DNA from: Pseudomonadota bacterium
Lineage (GTDB): Bacteria > Desulfobacterota > Binatia > Binatales > Binataceae
DNA length: 64,000 bases
Reading direction: 5' to 3'
NCBI GenBank assembly: GCA_021325025.1
Contig: JAJPHZ010000035.1
Coordinates: forward strand, 372,001-436,000
In this document: positions 17,985 through 26,204 of the stretch, piece by piece
Numbering within the stretch: the stretch's first letter is position 1
Layout: each line of letters starts with the position of its first letter
Made by a program: the position numbers and the translations under genes
Notes under the pieces: model-generated
The model's database searches: none
What the model was told of the DNA's origin: nothing
Seen by the model: only the letters and a program-made list of their open reading frames with translations

Positions 17985-18132
17985 CAGGACGCGGAAAAAG
18001 ACGAGTTGTGCCTTCATCTTTGATGGGTTGCGGTTGCGCACCCTCGATAAAAAATGGCTGCCTTCTTTACTTCTCTTTCTCCGGGAGAGACTGAAGTGAG
18101 GTGAGCAAAATACTTTTTTCCGCAACCTGCTG
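17984..18132 (+). repeat. MITE-like inverted-repeat element, copy 1
   Basis: This element of about 149 bp directly abuts the VOC stop codon. Its ends are imperfect inverted repeats: CAGGACGCGGAAAAAG at 17985-18000 against the complement of 18115-18130 (CAGGTTGCGGAAAAAA). The inside resembles the element at 21479-21623, including a shared ATAAAAA..TGGCT..CCTT stretch. There is no open frame or transposase, so it would be non-autonomous. Confidence 0.5.
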
Positions 18133-18163
18133 AACATCCGCGCCAGCTAACGGAGGCAACGCG

Positions 18164-19090
18164 ATGGATACCGCCGAGGAAATCGAGCAATTAAGGCTGG
18201 TGGCCGAGATATCGGGGCTTACCCCGCCCCGCGTGGTCCTGCCCGAATCCGGCGATCTGATCGTCGATCGCTTCCGGCTGCATTACCTGGACTGGGGTAA
18301 TCCCGGTGGCACTGCGGCAACCATCTTTTTCCTGCACGGCGGCGGGCTTAACGCGCATACCTGGGACGTGGTCTGCCTGGCGCTGCGCGAGCGCTACCGA
18401 TGTGTCGCGCTGGACCAGCGCGGGCACGGCGACAGCGAATGGTCGCCCGGATGCGACTACGGGATGGAAAGCCATCTGCGCGACATCGAGGGCTTCGCCG
18501 CGCAGATGAAGCTGCGGCGCCCGGTGGTGGTCGGGCAGTCAATGGGCGGCATCAACGCGATCAATTACGCGGCGCGTCACAGCGAGGAGATGGCGGGGCT
18601 GGTGGTGGTCGATGTCGGTCCGGAAATCCTGCCGGCGGGCGGTGCGCGCATCCGCGACTTTATCGCCGCCCCGCAACTGGACTCGCCCGAGGACTTCTTA
18701 AAGCGCGCCACCCAGTTCAATCCGCTGCGCGACCCGCGCATCCTGCGCCGCAGCCTGTATTACAACCTGCGCCGGCTGCCCAACGGCAAATGGACCTGGA
18801 AGCATGACACGCGCCGCATCGCCGAAGCGCAAGGCGTGGATACGGCAGCGATGGCGGCGCGGCGCGCCCAGGAATTGTGGCAGGCAGTGCCGAAGATCAA
18901 ATGCCCTACCCTGGTGGTACGCGGCGTACTGAGCGACGTAATTTCCGACGAGCAGGCGGAAAAATTCGCCCGCGCCTTGCCCAACGGCCGCCTGGCGCGC
19001 GTCGAGCGGGCGGGGCATAACGTCCAGGGCGACAACCCCGCCGGCCTGCTCGGCGTGCTGGTACCGTTCGTTGAAGAAATCGGGTTGTAG
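18164..19090 (+). CDS. alpha/beta hydrolase
   Basis: This is a 308-aa alpha/beta-hydrolase-fold protein. Seen: the oxyanion-hole strand FLHGGGLNAHTWD, ALDQRGHGDSEWSP, the nucleophile elbow GQSMGG with Ser126, and the catalytic His285 in RAGHNVQGDNP. The acidic member probably lies in the GVLSDVIS segment. Typical reactions are ester, lactone or carbon-carbon bond hydrolysis, as in meta-cleavage product hydrolases. The substrate is unknown. GGAGG lies 8 nt before the ATG. The gene converges with the vapC-like remnant 15 nt downstream. Confidence 0.9.
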   Translation: MDTAEEIEQLRLVAEISGLTPPRVVLPESGDLIVDRFRLHYLDWGNPGGTAATIFFLHGGGLNAHTWDVVCLALRERYRCVALDQRGHGDSEWSPGCDYGMESHLRDIEGFAAQMKLRRPVVVGQSMGGINAINYAARHSEEMAGLVVVDVGPEILPAGGARIRDFIAAPQLDSPEDFLKRATQFNPLRDPRILRRSLYYNLRRLPNGKWTWKHDTRRIAEAQGVDTAAMAARRAQELWQAVPKIKCPTLVVRGVLSDVISDEQAEKFARALPNGRLARVERAGHNVQGDNPAGLLGVLVPFVEEIGL

Positions 19091-19105
19091 CCACCGGGGA
19101 GCCGA

Positions 19106-19528
19106 TTATACCATCGTCATTACGGTCGGCTTCCGCGTACAGGCGCACGTTCTCGATGATAACCCCCAACCGTGGCGCTCGGGCGAGGGGACATCCGCGG
19201 TCAGCAGCTGCGCTTGATAGAGCCGCGCCGCTGCCACGTAAAATGCATCATATGCGTTGACGTTGTGACGCAGCGACCATGCTTCGCGAAGGAGCGCGGC
19301 GGCAGCCAGCCTGCGCACCGGCCATAACGATAGATCGAGCCCGGCGGCCGCTCGCTCGGCTCGTATTTCCTTCCCCAGGACGAGCTTGCGCATCACGGCC
19401 AGCACTTCGCAGTCAATCAGGGCCGGAGCGACCAATGTCGCTCCCTTGAGGCGGCGCGCCAGGTTCTCGCCAAGCGGGGTGCGCAGCAGCAGCTCGACCG
19501 CCACCGAAGCGTCGGGGATGATGGTCAC
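19106..19528 (-). pseudogene. VapC-type PIN-domain toxin, apparently frameshifted near the C-terminus
   Basis: The 140-residue frame shows the PIN-domain RNase acid set: Asp6 (IPDAS), Glu41 (DCEVLAV), Asp94 (AYDAFYVAAA) and Asp112 (LLTAD). VapC toxins cleave RNA and are neutralised by a VapB partner. After LLTAD the expected family ending LARAPRLGVIIENVR is present in the DNA but in a different reading frame, beginning near 19187. This implies a 1-nt deletion around 19186-19191 (a GAGGGGA run). The in-frame tail (PERHGWGLSSRT..) is therefore abnormal. The start overlaps the end of the antitoxin frame by 4 nt. It is either a decayed toxin or a sequencing indel. Confidence 0.65.
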
Positions 19529-19749
19529 AGCTCGTGCTCGCTGCGGACTTCGGCCAGCACCTCACCAGCCGGGCGAGAGAGTCGCACGCGGGGCCGGCTT
19601 CGAAGTCGCCTTTCGAACTCGTCATAGGAGAGCTCTCTGCCAAGCGCCTCCAGGACGAGTTCGCGCAACGAGTTTCCGCGCCGCCGCGCACACTCAGACC
19701 TCCAGCTCCTGCGGTATACCTCGTAGCGAGCGCTGCGGCGGTCTGGCAC
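19525..19749 (-). pseudogene. VapB-like antitoxin remnant, apparently frameshifted near the N-terminus
   Basis: The C-terminal part, CARRRGNSLRELVLEALGREL..RSEHEL, looks like a VapB-type antitoxin, with a DNA-binding helix then a toxin-binding tail. Its stop overlaps the toxin start by 4 nt. The expected beta-strand start (SLRGIPQELEV) is found just upstream, but in another frame that hits a TGA near 19696. A 1-nt insertion or 2-nt deletion there would explain this. GTG 19749 is given only as the nearest usable start. The longer frame would run into argS. Probably inactive, unless the frameshift is a sequencing error. Confidence 0.5.
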
Positions 19750-19762
19750 AATGGCTGGACCG

Positions 19763-21451
19763 ATGAAGGAACGCATCACCGAACTGCTCAATGCGGCCCT
19801 TGAGCGGGCGCGGGCCGCCGGTCAGCTCAAATCCGCCGCGCCCGTTTTCACTGTCGAGGCGCCGCGCGATCCCAGCCACGGCGACGCAGCCACCAACGCG
19901 GCGATGGTACTGGCGCGCGCCGAGGGCAAGCCGCCGCGCGCGATTGCCGAGATCATCCGCGCCAATTTCGAGCCCGGCGGCGACATCGCCGAGGTCAGCA
20001 TCGCGGGGCCCGGCTTTATCAACTTCCGCATGGCGCCGGGCTTCTGGCATCGGCGGCTGTTTGCGGCGGCGCGCGAGGGCGAGCGGTTCTGGTATCCGCA
20101 GCTTGGCGGCGGACGCAAGGTCAACGTCGAATTCCTGTCCGCCAATCCCACCGGACCGCTCACCGTGGGCCATGGGCGCAACGCCGTGCTGGGCGATACC
20201 ATCGCCCGGCTGCACGAGGCCACCGGCTTTAAGGTGGTGCGCGAGTATTACTTCAACAACGGCGGACGGCAGATGCGGATGCTGGCGGAGTCGGTGCGGG
20301 TGCGTTACCTGCAGGAATTGGGGATCGACGCGCAGCTCCCGCCCGACGGCTACCAGGGCGAATACATCCGCGACATCGCCCATCAACTGGTGCTGCGCAA
20401 CGGCGACCGTCTGGCCCAGGGTGCAGCCGAGGAAATCTTCAAGAACGCCGCCGAGCGCGCGATTTTCGCCGACATCCGCAACACCTGCGAGCGGCTGGGC
20501 ATTCGTTTCGACGTTTACACCAACGAACTGGATCTGATTAAGGCGGGTAAAATCGACGCGGTGATCGAGGGACTGCGCAAGCGCGGGCTTATCGCCGAGT
20601 ACGATGGCGCGGTGTGGCTGCGCGGCGAACCGCTGGGGCTGCCCAAGGATCGGGTGCTGATTCGATCGGGACCCGAGCGCGAGCCGACCTACCGCACACC
20701 CGATATCGCCTATCATATCGACAAGCTGGAGCGCGGATTCGACCTGATAATCGACGTGTTCGGCGCCGACCATATCGCCGAGCACGAAGGGGTGGCCGCG
20801 GCGGTGCGCGCCTTGGGCTACGATATCAGCCCCATTCGCGTCATCATCTACCAGTTCGTGACGCTGACCCGCGGCGGCGAGAAGGTCAAAATGTCCACTC
20901 GCAAGGCCACGTACGTGACGCTCGACGAGTTGATCGACGAGGTTAGTCCGCAGGGCGAACATGAATGGTCGCCGGCCGACGTGGTGCGGTTTTTTTTCCT
21001 GTTTCGCAAAAGCGACACGCATCTGGATTTCGATATCGATCTGGCCAAGCGCCAGGCGCCCGAAAATCCGGTGTTTTACGTGCAGTACGCGCACGCCCGA
21101 TTGGCCAGCGTGTTCCGCGAAGCCGCCAAGGCCGGCCTCGTTCTGCCCGACGAAGTGGAGCGCATCGACCTCACGCTGCTCTCCGAAGAGGAGCTGGCGC
21201 TGGCGCGCCGTCTGCTCGACCTGCCCGAAGTGGTGCGGACCAGCGTTGAGGAACTGGAGCCCCATCGCATCCCGTTTTATCTGCTTGAAGTGGCCGGGGA
21301 TTTCCATCGCTACTACAACAAGCCCTCCAACCGCATCATCGGTCAGGATCAGGAACTGAGCCGGGCGCGGCTGTTTCTGGCCGGCGTCATCAAAAGCGCC
21401 ATCGCCAGCGGGCTGCGGCTGTTGGGCGTCAGCGCGCCCGAGCGGATGTGA
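19763..21451 (+). CDS. argS: arginyl-tRNA synthetase
   Basis: This is a class I aminoacyl-tRNA synthetase of about 562 aa that charges tRNA-Arg in the cytoplasm. Seen: the N-terminal additional domain, SANPTGPLTVGHGRNAVLGD near residue 125 (HIGH-type signature), EYYFNNGGRQM, FDLIIDVFGADHI, KMSTRK near residue 375 (KMSKS-type), YVQYAHARLASVFR, and a C-terminal DALR anticodon-binding domain ending LLGVSAPERM. ATG 19763 gives the usual MKERI start. An in-frame ATG at 19751 would add four residues. Length is normal for the family. The upstream region overlaps the decayed antitoxin frame on the opposite strand. Confidence 0.97.
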   Translation: MKERITELLNAALERARAAGQLKSAAPVFTVEAPRDPSHGDAATNAAMVLARAEGKPPRAIAEIIRANFEPGGDIAEVSIAGPGFINFRMAPGFWHRRLFAAAREGERFWYPQLGGGRKVNVEFLSANPTGPLTVGHGRNAVLGDTIARLHEATGFKVVREYYFNNGGRQMRMLAESVRVRYLQELGIDAQLPPDGYQGEYIRDIAHQLVLRNGDRLAQGAAEEIFKNAAERAIFADIRNTCERLGIRFDVYTNELDLIKAGKIDAVIEGLRKRGLIAEYDGAVWLRGEPLGLPKDRVLIRSGPEREPTYRTPDIAYHIDKLERGFDLIIDVFGADHIAEHEGVAAAVRALGYDISPIRVIIYQFVTLTRGGEKVKMSTRKATYVTLDELIDEVSPQGEHEWSPADVVRFFFLFRKSDTHLDFDIDLAKRQAPENPVFYVQYAHARLASVFREAAKAGLVLPDEVERIDLTLLSEEELALARRLLDLPEVVRTSVEELEPHRIPFYLLEVAGDFHRYYNKPSNRIIGQDQELSRARLFLAGVIKSAIASGLRLLGVSAPERM

Positions 21452-21478
21452 ATTGACGAGGTCGGCTGCCAGCCGCTG

Positions 21479-21623
21479 GCAGGGTGTTGAGAAGGTAGGA
21501 TTCTGGAGTTTACCAAGCAGGTGGTGCTCAACGCCCTGCATAAAAACTGGCTTCCTCTTCTCTCCCTATGGGCGAGATAAGAGAGAGGGAGCAGGCTGTG
21601 AAAATCCTTTTTCAACAGCCTGC
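21479..21623 (+). repeat. MITE-like inverted-repeat element, copy 2
   Basis: This element of about 145 bp begins 27 nt after the argS stop. Its ends are imperfect inverted repeats of 19 nt: GCAGGGTGTTGAGAAGGTA at 21479 against the complement of 21605-21623 (GCAGGCTGTTGAAAAAGGA). The left 63 bp (21478-21540) is itself a hairpin, with GGCAGGGTGTTGAG matched to CTCAACGCCCTGC. It is about 87 percent identical to 31598-31660 in reverse orientation. It fills most of the roughly 300-nt argS/SPOR gap, where I see no gene. Confidence 0.65.
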
Positions 21624-21747
21624 TGGGCATGAGCTTAAGCCAAATTTACGCTATAGTTATCGCGAAGGCGCCGCGGCCTGAGCTGGTATCCGATAAGCGC
21701 TCGGCCGCTGCAGCAGCGTTCGGGTAAAATAGGGGAAGTGACGAACG

Positions 21748-22596
21748 ATGCGGTTCGAAATTGGACCAGGCGGAATGTTGCTGATCTTGCTGGGCTTGGC
21801 CGGACTTTCCGGTACCGTGTTCGGATTGGGACTGATCGCCGGGCATGAGATGGCCGGCCCCGAGCCGGGCTCGCCACCGGGACTGGCTGCCTATCCGCTG
21901 CCGGCGGCGCCCGCCTCTGCGCCGTCAGAGCAGGCTGTAGCTGCTGCTCCAGCTCCCGCCGCTAATCCCGAAGCCCCCGCCGCATCGTCTTCTGAAAACA
22001 CTGGCAACGCCGGCGAAATCGCTGCCCCGGCCAAGGCTGCCGTAGCTTCGGCGCCGGCAGTGAAACCGCTGCCCGCACCGCCGGTATCGGCGGCGACACC
22101 AGTATCCGGGCCGGTCGCGGCTCGCAGGACGGCTGCTACGGGCGCAGCGGTGGCGTCGCGTAGCTCCCGCACCGCCACCGCCGCTGCGGCGGCCTCGCCC
22201 TACGACAATCCGTCAACCGGAGCCTCCGTAGCACCGCCCAGCGAATCGGCGTCCGCCGAGGGGACGGCCGATACCGGTGAGGAAGAACCTGAGGCGCCCG
22301 CTCGGCCGGCGATAGCGGCTGTAGCGCCGCGCCGCAACGTGGCGGCCGCCAATCCGCCCGCGCCGCGCACCGGGCCGTACAGCGTGCAGATCGATGCGAT
22401 GATGGATCGGGCGGGCGCGCAGCAGATGGCGCAGAAGATCAGAGCCAAGGGCTTCGAACCTTACATCGTGCCGACGCTGGTGGACGGCAAGACCTGGTAC
22501 CGCCTGCGGGTCGGCCATTACGCCACGCCGCAAGAGGCACAGGCTGCCGAATCCCGGCTGCATCAGGAGTTCAACAACTCGTCCTCGGGCAACTGA
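21748..22596 (+). CDS. SPOR domain-containing membrane protein
   Basis: This is a 282-aa bitopic protein. Residues about 8-33 form one membrane segment (MLLILLGLAGLSGTVFGLGL). Residues about 35-205 form a low-complexity Ala/Pro/Ser linker suited to crossing the periplasm. Residues about 209-280 form a SPOR domain (GPYSVQIDAMMDRAGAQQMAQKI.., WYRLRVGHYATPQEAQAAE). SPOR domains bind denuded septal peptidoglycan, so a role in cell division or envelope maintenance is likely. GGGGAAG lies about 10 nt before the ATG. It is downstream of argS but separated from it by the repeat element, so it probably has its own promoter. Confidence 0.9.
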   Translation: MRFEIGPGGMLLILLGLAGLSGTVFGLGLIAGHEMAGPEPGSPPGLAAYPLPAAPASAPSEQAVAAAPAPAANPEAPAASSSENTGNAGEIAAPAKAAVASAPAVKPLPAPPVSAATPVSGPVAARRTAATGAAVASRSSRTATAAAAASPYDNPSTGASVAPPSESASAEGTADTGEEEPEAPARPAIAAVAPRRNVAAANPPAPRTGPYSVQIDAMMDRAGAQQMAQKIRAKGFEPYIVPTLVDGKTWYRLRVGHYATPQEAQAAESRLHQEFNNSSSGN

Positions 22597-22705
22597 TCGA
22601 ATCGCAGACCGCTAGCAGCGACACGCGCTGGCAAACACCCGTGCTCGCCGTGTCACCCTCTACTATCTCTCCCCTCGCGGGCGCGGTATCTAAACACGGT
22701 TGCTG

Positions 22706-23698
22706 CTAAGCGAACTCCGGCATCACTTCTGCAGCGAAGGTATTGAGCATCTCGCGCGAGGAAAAATAAAAGGAGAAATAGCTCAGGTCCAGTTCCTCGC
22801 AGCGCGCACGGATCTCGCGCCTGACCTCGGCGGGCGTGCCGCAGACGTAGGTCAGTGCCTGCCGCGCCGTCTCCAGATCGGTGGCGGCCGCAGCGGCGCT
22901 TGCCGCCAGCATCTGCTCGGCCTGCTCCTTGTCCCGCGACATCAACAGAAAGGACAGCGTTGATACCTCCAGTTTGGACGGGTCGCGTCCTGCCGCCCGC
23001 GCCGTGTCGTAGAACAGATCGACGCGCTCGCGGAAGTGCTTGCGCCCGAACGTGACGCTGCGATGCAACTCCGGGCTGCCTTCGCGGTTGGGCGGCACCA
23101 GGCTCAGAATGTCGGCGTGGCGTCCGGCGATCTGGATTACTTTGCGGCTGCCGCCGCCGACCATGATCGGTGGATGCGGCTTTTGCGTGGGCTGCGGGTA
23201 GTTGTACGCCTTGTCGATAGCAAAATCCGTCCCGTGGTAGGTGGGTTCGGGATCGGTCCACATCACCTTCAGCAGCCTGATCGCGTCCTCCAGTTGCCGC
23301 ACGCGATCGGCGTTGGGCGCAAACGGCAGGTTATAGGCTTCATACTCCGCGCGCTGCCAGCCCGAACCCAGTCCGACGATCAGGCGCCCTTCGCTGATGT
23401 GATCCAGCGTCGCGGTGATCTTGCCAAGCACGGCGGGATTGCGAAAGCCGATCGGCGTCACCGCGGTGAGCAGCTTGACCCGATTGGTGATCGCAGCGAC
23501 CGCCGCCAGTGCGCTGTAGCATTCCAGATTGGGGGTGGTCGCCGACTGCCCGATGCTGCCGCCCTGGGTGACGGCCATGTAGAAATGGTCGCCGAAGGAC
23601 ACCGAATAAAAACCCATCGCCTCGGCGGCCAGCGCATACTCGCGGGTCTTTTTGAAGTTCCAACTGGGCAGGTAGAGATTGAATTTTATCCGCTTCAT
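22706..23698 (-). CDS. LLM class flavin-dependent oxidoreductase, probably F420-dependent
   Basis: This 330-aa luciferase-like TIM-barrel protein has KFNLYLPSWNFKKTREYALAAE at the N-terminus, a RVKLLTAVTPIGFRNPAVLGK strand, GRLIVGLGSGWQRAEY and PHPPIMVGGGSRKVIQIAGRHAD. The pattern, with no FMN-reductase partner nearby, resembles F420-dependent members (inference). It is the last gene of a four-gene minus-strand cluster: SDR 25293, EthD protein 24515, SDR 23701, then this gene 2 nt after that SDR stop. It probably reduces or oxidises the same substrate as the SDRs. Confidence 0.88.
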   Translation of the reverse strand: MKRIKFNLYLPSWNFKKTREYALAAEAMGFYSVSFGDHFYMAVTQGGSIGQSATTPNLECYSALAAVAAITNRVKLLTAVTPIGFRNPAVLGKITATLDHISEGRLIVGLGSGWQRAEYEAYNLPFAPNADRVRQLEDAIRLLKVMWTDPEPTYHGTDFAIDKAYNYPQPTQKPHPPIMVGGGSRKVIQIAGRHADILSLVPPNREGSPELHRSVTFGRKHFRERVDLFYDTARAAGRDPSKLEVSTLSFLLMSRDKEQAEQMLAASAAAAATDLETARQALTYVCGTPAEVRREIRARCEELDLSYFSFYFSSREMLNTFAAEVMPEFA

Positions 23699-23700
23699 GG

Positions 23701-24486
23701 CTATCCCATCGAGTCAGCGCCGGAGCTGACCATCTCCACCGCCGCTCTGCGATCGGCGGTGCACATGAATTTGGCCGCTTCGCGGTTGTGTGCTCCCGCC
23801 ACCCACGTCGGACCGTTCTTGAGGTTGTCCAGCCCTTCCTGCGCGACCTCGTCGGGCTCCATCACCGGCTGCCCCGTGCCTTCAAGTTTGATGCCCATGC
23901 GCGCCATCGCCGGCGTTCGGGTGGTGCCCGCGATTAGCATCAGGACGTCGATGCCGTGCGGTCTGAGTTCCCACCATAGCGTTTCCGTCAACATCTGTTC
24001 GTAAGCCTTGCCGGCCGTGTACACCGCCATCCGCGAGCCGCCGGCAAAGCCCGCCATCGAGCCGACCACGATGATCCCGCCGCGCCGGCGCGCGCGCATC
24101 TTGGCGCCCAGTTCGTGCAGCAGCATGGTCAGCCCGGTCACATTGACGCCGATCACCCGCATCAGTTCGTCCAACGGGCGATCCAAAAACGGTACCATCT
24201 TGCTTTCTGCTCCGGCGTTGTACACCACCATCCCGATCTCGATGTCGCCGGCCGCCGCGCGCACGCGCTCGGTCAGGTCCGGTGTGCTCAGGTCGATCGA
24301 CGCCGTTCGCACCTGCACCCCGGCGGTCTGCCTGATCTGTTGCGCGACTTCCTCAAGCGGCTGCGGCTTGCGCGCAATCAGCATGACGTTGACGCCATGC
24401 GCGGCAATCTTGCGCGCGAAGCCGGCGCCGATTCCCTCCGACCCTCCGGCAATCAGTGCCCACGGCCCGTATTGTTCGGCGAACAT
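23701..24486 (-). CDS. SDR family NAD(P)-dependent oxidoreductase
   Basis: This is a 261-aa short-chain dehydrogenase. Seen: ALIAGGSEGIGAGFARKI near residue 12, VVYNAGAES, the catalytic Ser region VVGSMAGFAGG, and the YTAGK Tyr/Lys pair. The C-terminal section is longer than usual (MARMGIKLEGTGQPVMEPDEVAQ). The AGGAGGGAGC ribosome site lies 5-6 nt before the ATG. It is third in the minus-strand cluster, 28 nt after the EthD gene and 2 nt before the LLM gene. The fold is the cytoplasmic ketone/alcohol oxidoreductase type. Substrate unknown. Confidence 0.9.
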   Translation of the reverse strand: MFAEQYGPWALIAGGSEGIGAGFARKIAAHGVNVMLIARKPQPLEEVAQQIRQTAGVQVRTASIDLSTPDLTERVRAAAGDIEIGMVVYNAGAESKMVPFLDRPLDELMRVIGVNVTGLTMLLHELGAKMRARRRGGIIVVGSMAGFAGGSRMAVYTAGKAYEQMLTETLWWELRPHGIDVLMLIAGTTRTPAMARMGIKLEGTGQPVMEPDEVAQEGLDNLKNGPTWVAGAHNREAAKFMCTADRRAAVEMVSSGADSMG

Positions 24487-24514
24487 GCTTGCTCCCTCCT
24501 TGCGGCGCGCCCCA

Positions 24515-25270
24515 TCAGTCGCGCCATCCGCGCTCCAACTTCTCCATCACCTCGCGTTTGGCCTGCTCTTCGGTGCGTCCCGGCCACGCCATCATCGCAA
24601 CGTCGGAGAAAAAGTGCTCCTGTGTTTCGCTGAACCGGCGCAGGTCGGGAAAGAAGCTGTCAGTGAACTCGCCCGAGCCAATCGCGCTGCGCGCGGATTC
24701 GTAATCGTCGAACAGCAGTTGCTCGACCCCGTCCCATCGCGGATCGCCCCATCCGCCATGGCTCATGTAAACCGCATCGACCACCGGGCAGATCTGGTAA
24801 TGCTTGAGCCCCGGGATAGTTTTGGCAATCGCGGCGTGGACGTTGAACCAGTAATCGCGGAATTCGGCGAGCGTCAGTGCCAGCGAGCGGCGCAACAGGA
24901 AGGTCGCCGATATCATCCCGGAGCGCCGTTGCCCGGCCTCCACGACGATGTGGTCGTTGGTCGAGATGGTGCACTTTTTGCCCGGATGCATGAAGTTATC
25001 TTCGTCGCGCAAAAACGCCTTGCTGCGCTCGATCTCTTCGGGCGAGCCGACCAGTGGTCCGGTGCTCCAGATTTCGGAGAGGCCGTCGAAGATCGAATCC
25101 CCGCCCAGCGAATGCAGCCGATGGTTCTGAATATAGCGCGGCAGGTTGGGGGTCGGACCGGCGTGGTAGGGACGGCCGCCCTGCAGCGGATGGATTTCCA
25201 GGTAATGGCGATGGAAGGTGCGGCGATCGACCGAAGGCTTGCGCGCGAACAGAAAATAGATGTGGATCAT
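24515..25270 (-). CDS. EthD-type dimeric alpha/beta-barrel protein (two repeats)
   Basis: This 251-aa protein appears to contain two ferredoxin-like EthD units. The first starts MIHIYFLFARKPSVDRRTFHRHYLEIHPLQGG. The second starts ISATFLLRRSLALTLAEFRDYWFNVHAAIAKTIPGLKHY. The F-x-x-Y/H-W-x-x-x-H-x-P/A pattern is that of EthD, a partner protein of ring-degrading P450 systems, and of related small monooxygenases or cyclases. The function of double EthD proteins is not established to my knowledge. AGGAGG lies 7 nt before the ATG. It is flanked by two SDR genes in one probable operon. The gene at 30910 is a relative. Confidence 0.8.
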   Translation of the reverse strand: MIHIYFLFARKPSVDRRTFHRHYLEIHPLQGGRPYHAGPTPNLPRYIQNHRLHSLGGDSIFDGLSEIWSTGPLVGSPEEIERSKAFLRDEDNFMHPGKKCTISTNDHIVVEAGQRRSGMISATFLLRRSLALTLAEFRDYWFNVHAAIAKTIPGLKHYQICPVVDAVYMSHGGWGDPRWDGVEQLLFDDYESARSAIGSGEFTDSFFPDLRRFSETQEHFFSDVAMMAWPGRTEEQAKREVMEKLERGWRD

Positions 25271-25292
25271 CGCTCGATCCTCCTGACGTTTT

Positions 25293-26072
25293 TCACATCA
25301 CCTTGTAGATATGGCCGCCCATCCATCCGCCGTCTGCGCAAAACGCGTGCCCGGTGACGAAGCTGGCGTCATCCGAGCACAAAAAGACGGCCGGACGGGC
25401 CATCTCAAGGGGGTCGGCGGCGCGATTGATCGGCACCACGGGCGGGACCACCGCGGCCAGTCTGCGCTCGCGCTCCTGCGGCGACAGCCTGGCCAGCGCC
25501 GGCGCCATGATGTTGGTCGCGACCGATCCCGGACACAGGCAGTTGGCGCGGATGTTATACTGCGCGTAGTCAAGCGCGATACTTTTGGTCAGCCCGATCA
25601 CCCCGTGCTTGGAGGCGCAATAGTCGGGCAGACCGCAATGTCCCTCCAACCCCGCCACCGATGCGGTGTTTAGAATCACGCCGCCCTGTTTCATCAGTTC
25701 CGGCAGTCCGTACCTGCATCCCAGGAACACGCCCTTGAGGTTGATATTGATGGTGCGGTCCCATTCCTCTTCGCTCATGGTATGGACCGCGTTGGGCACG
25801 CATACGCCGGCGTTGTTGAACAGGATGTCAAGCCGGCCGAAGTGACCGACCGTCGCGGCAACCATCCGCTCAACGTCCGCCGCCTTGGACACATCGACTT
25901 TGATCGCAAACGCCCGGGCGCCGATTTCGCGGGCGACCTGCTGGGCGCCCGCTTCGTCCCAGTCCGCCACCGCCAGGCTGGCCCCTTCCTGGGCAAAGGC
26001 CAGCGCCGACGCCCGGCCGATGCCCGAGGCGGCGCCCGTGATCAACGCGATCTTCCCGTCCAGTTTGCCCAT
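25293..26072 (-). CDS. SDR family NAD(P)-dependent oxidoreductase
   Basis: This is a 259-aa classical SDR. Seen: GKIALITGAASGIGRASA, NNAGVCVPN, the catalytic Ser of LNTASVAG, Tyr/Lys in YCASK, CPGSVATN, and the C-terminal VTGHAFCADGGWMGG. Two in-frame ATGs lie six bases apart. The second (26072) sits 7 nt from GGAGGA and is preferred. It heads the minus-strand cluster that continues with EthD, SDR and LLM genes, and it is divergent from the SDR at 26205. Likely a secondary-alcohol or hydroxyacyl-CoA dehydrogenase. Substrate unknown. Confidence 0.92.
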   Translation of the reverse strand: MGKLDGKIALITGAASGIGRASALAFAQEGASLAVADWDEAGAQQVAREIGARAFAIKVDVSKAADVERMVAATVGHFGRLDILFNNAGVCVPNAVHTMSEEEWDRTININLKGVFLGCRYGLPELMKQGGVILNTASVAGLEGHCGLPDYCASKHGVIGLTKSIALDYAQYNIRANCLCPGSVATNIMAPALARLSPQERERRLAAVVPPVVPINRAADPLEMARPAVFLCSDDASFVTGHAFCADGGWMGGHIYKVM

Positions 26073-26204
26073 GATCATTCCTCCCGCCGCGCGTGCCTGC
26101 GATGCGCGGGGTTAAATCTGGTCCAAGCGCGGGCGCATTTCAAGGCGCGCATCTGCTATGTTACCAAGCGCTCCGCCGCACGGCGTGGGAGGCGAAGAGA
26201 GCCG

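Noticed and set aside
22620..22700. CACCCTCTACTATCTCTCCCC stretch as another repeat-element copy
   Set aside because: It shares only short pyrimidine-rich words with the other intergenic elements and has no convincing terminal inverted repeats.
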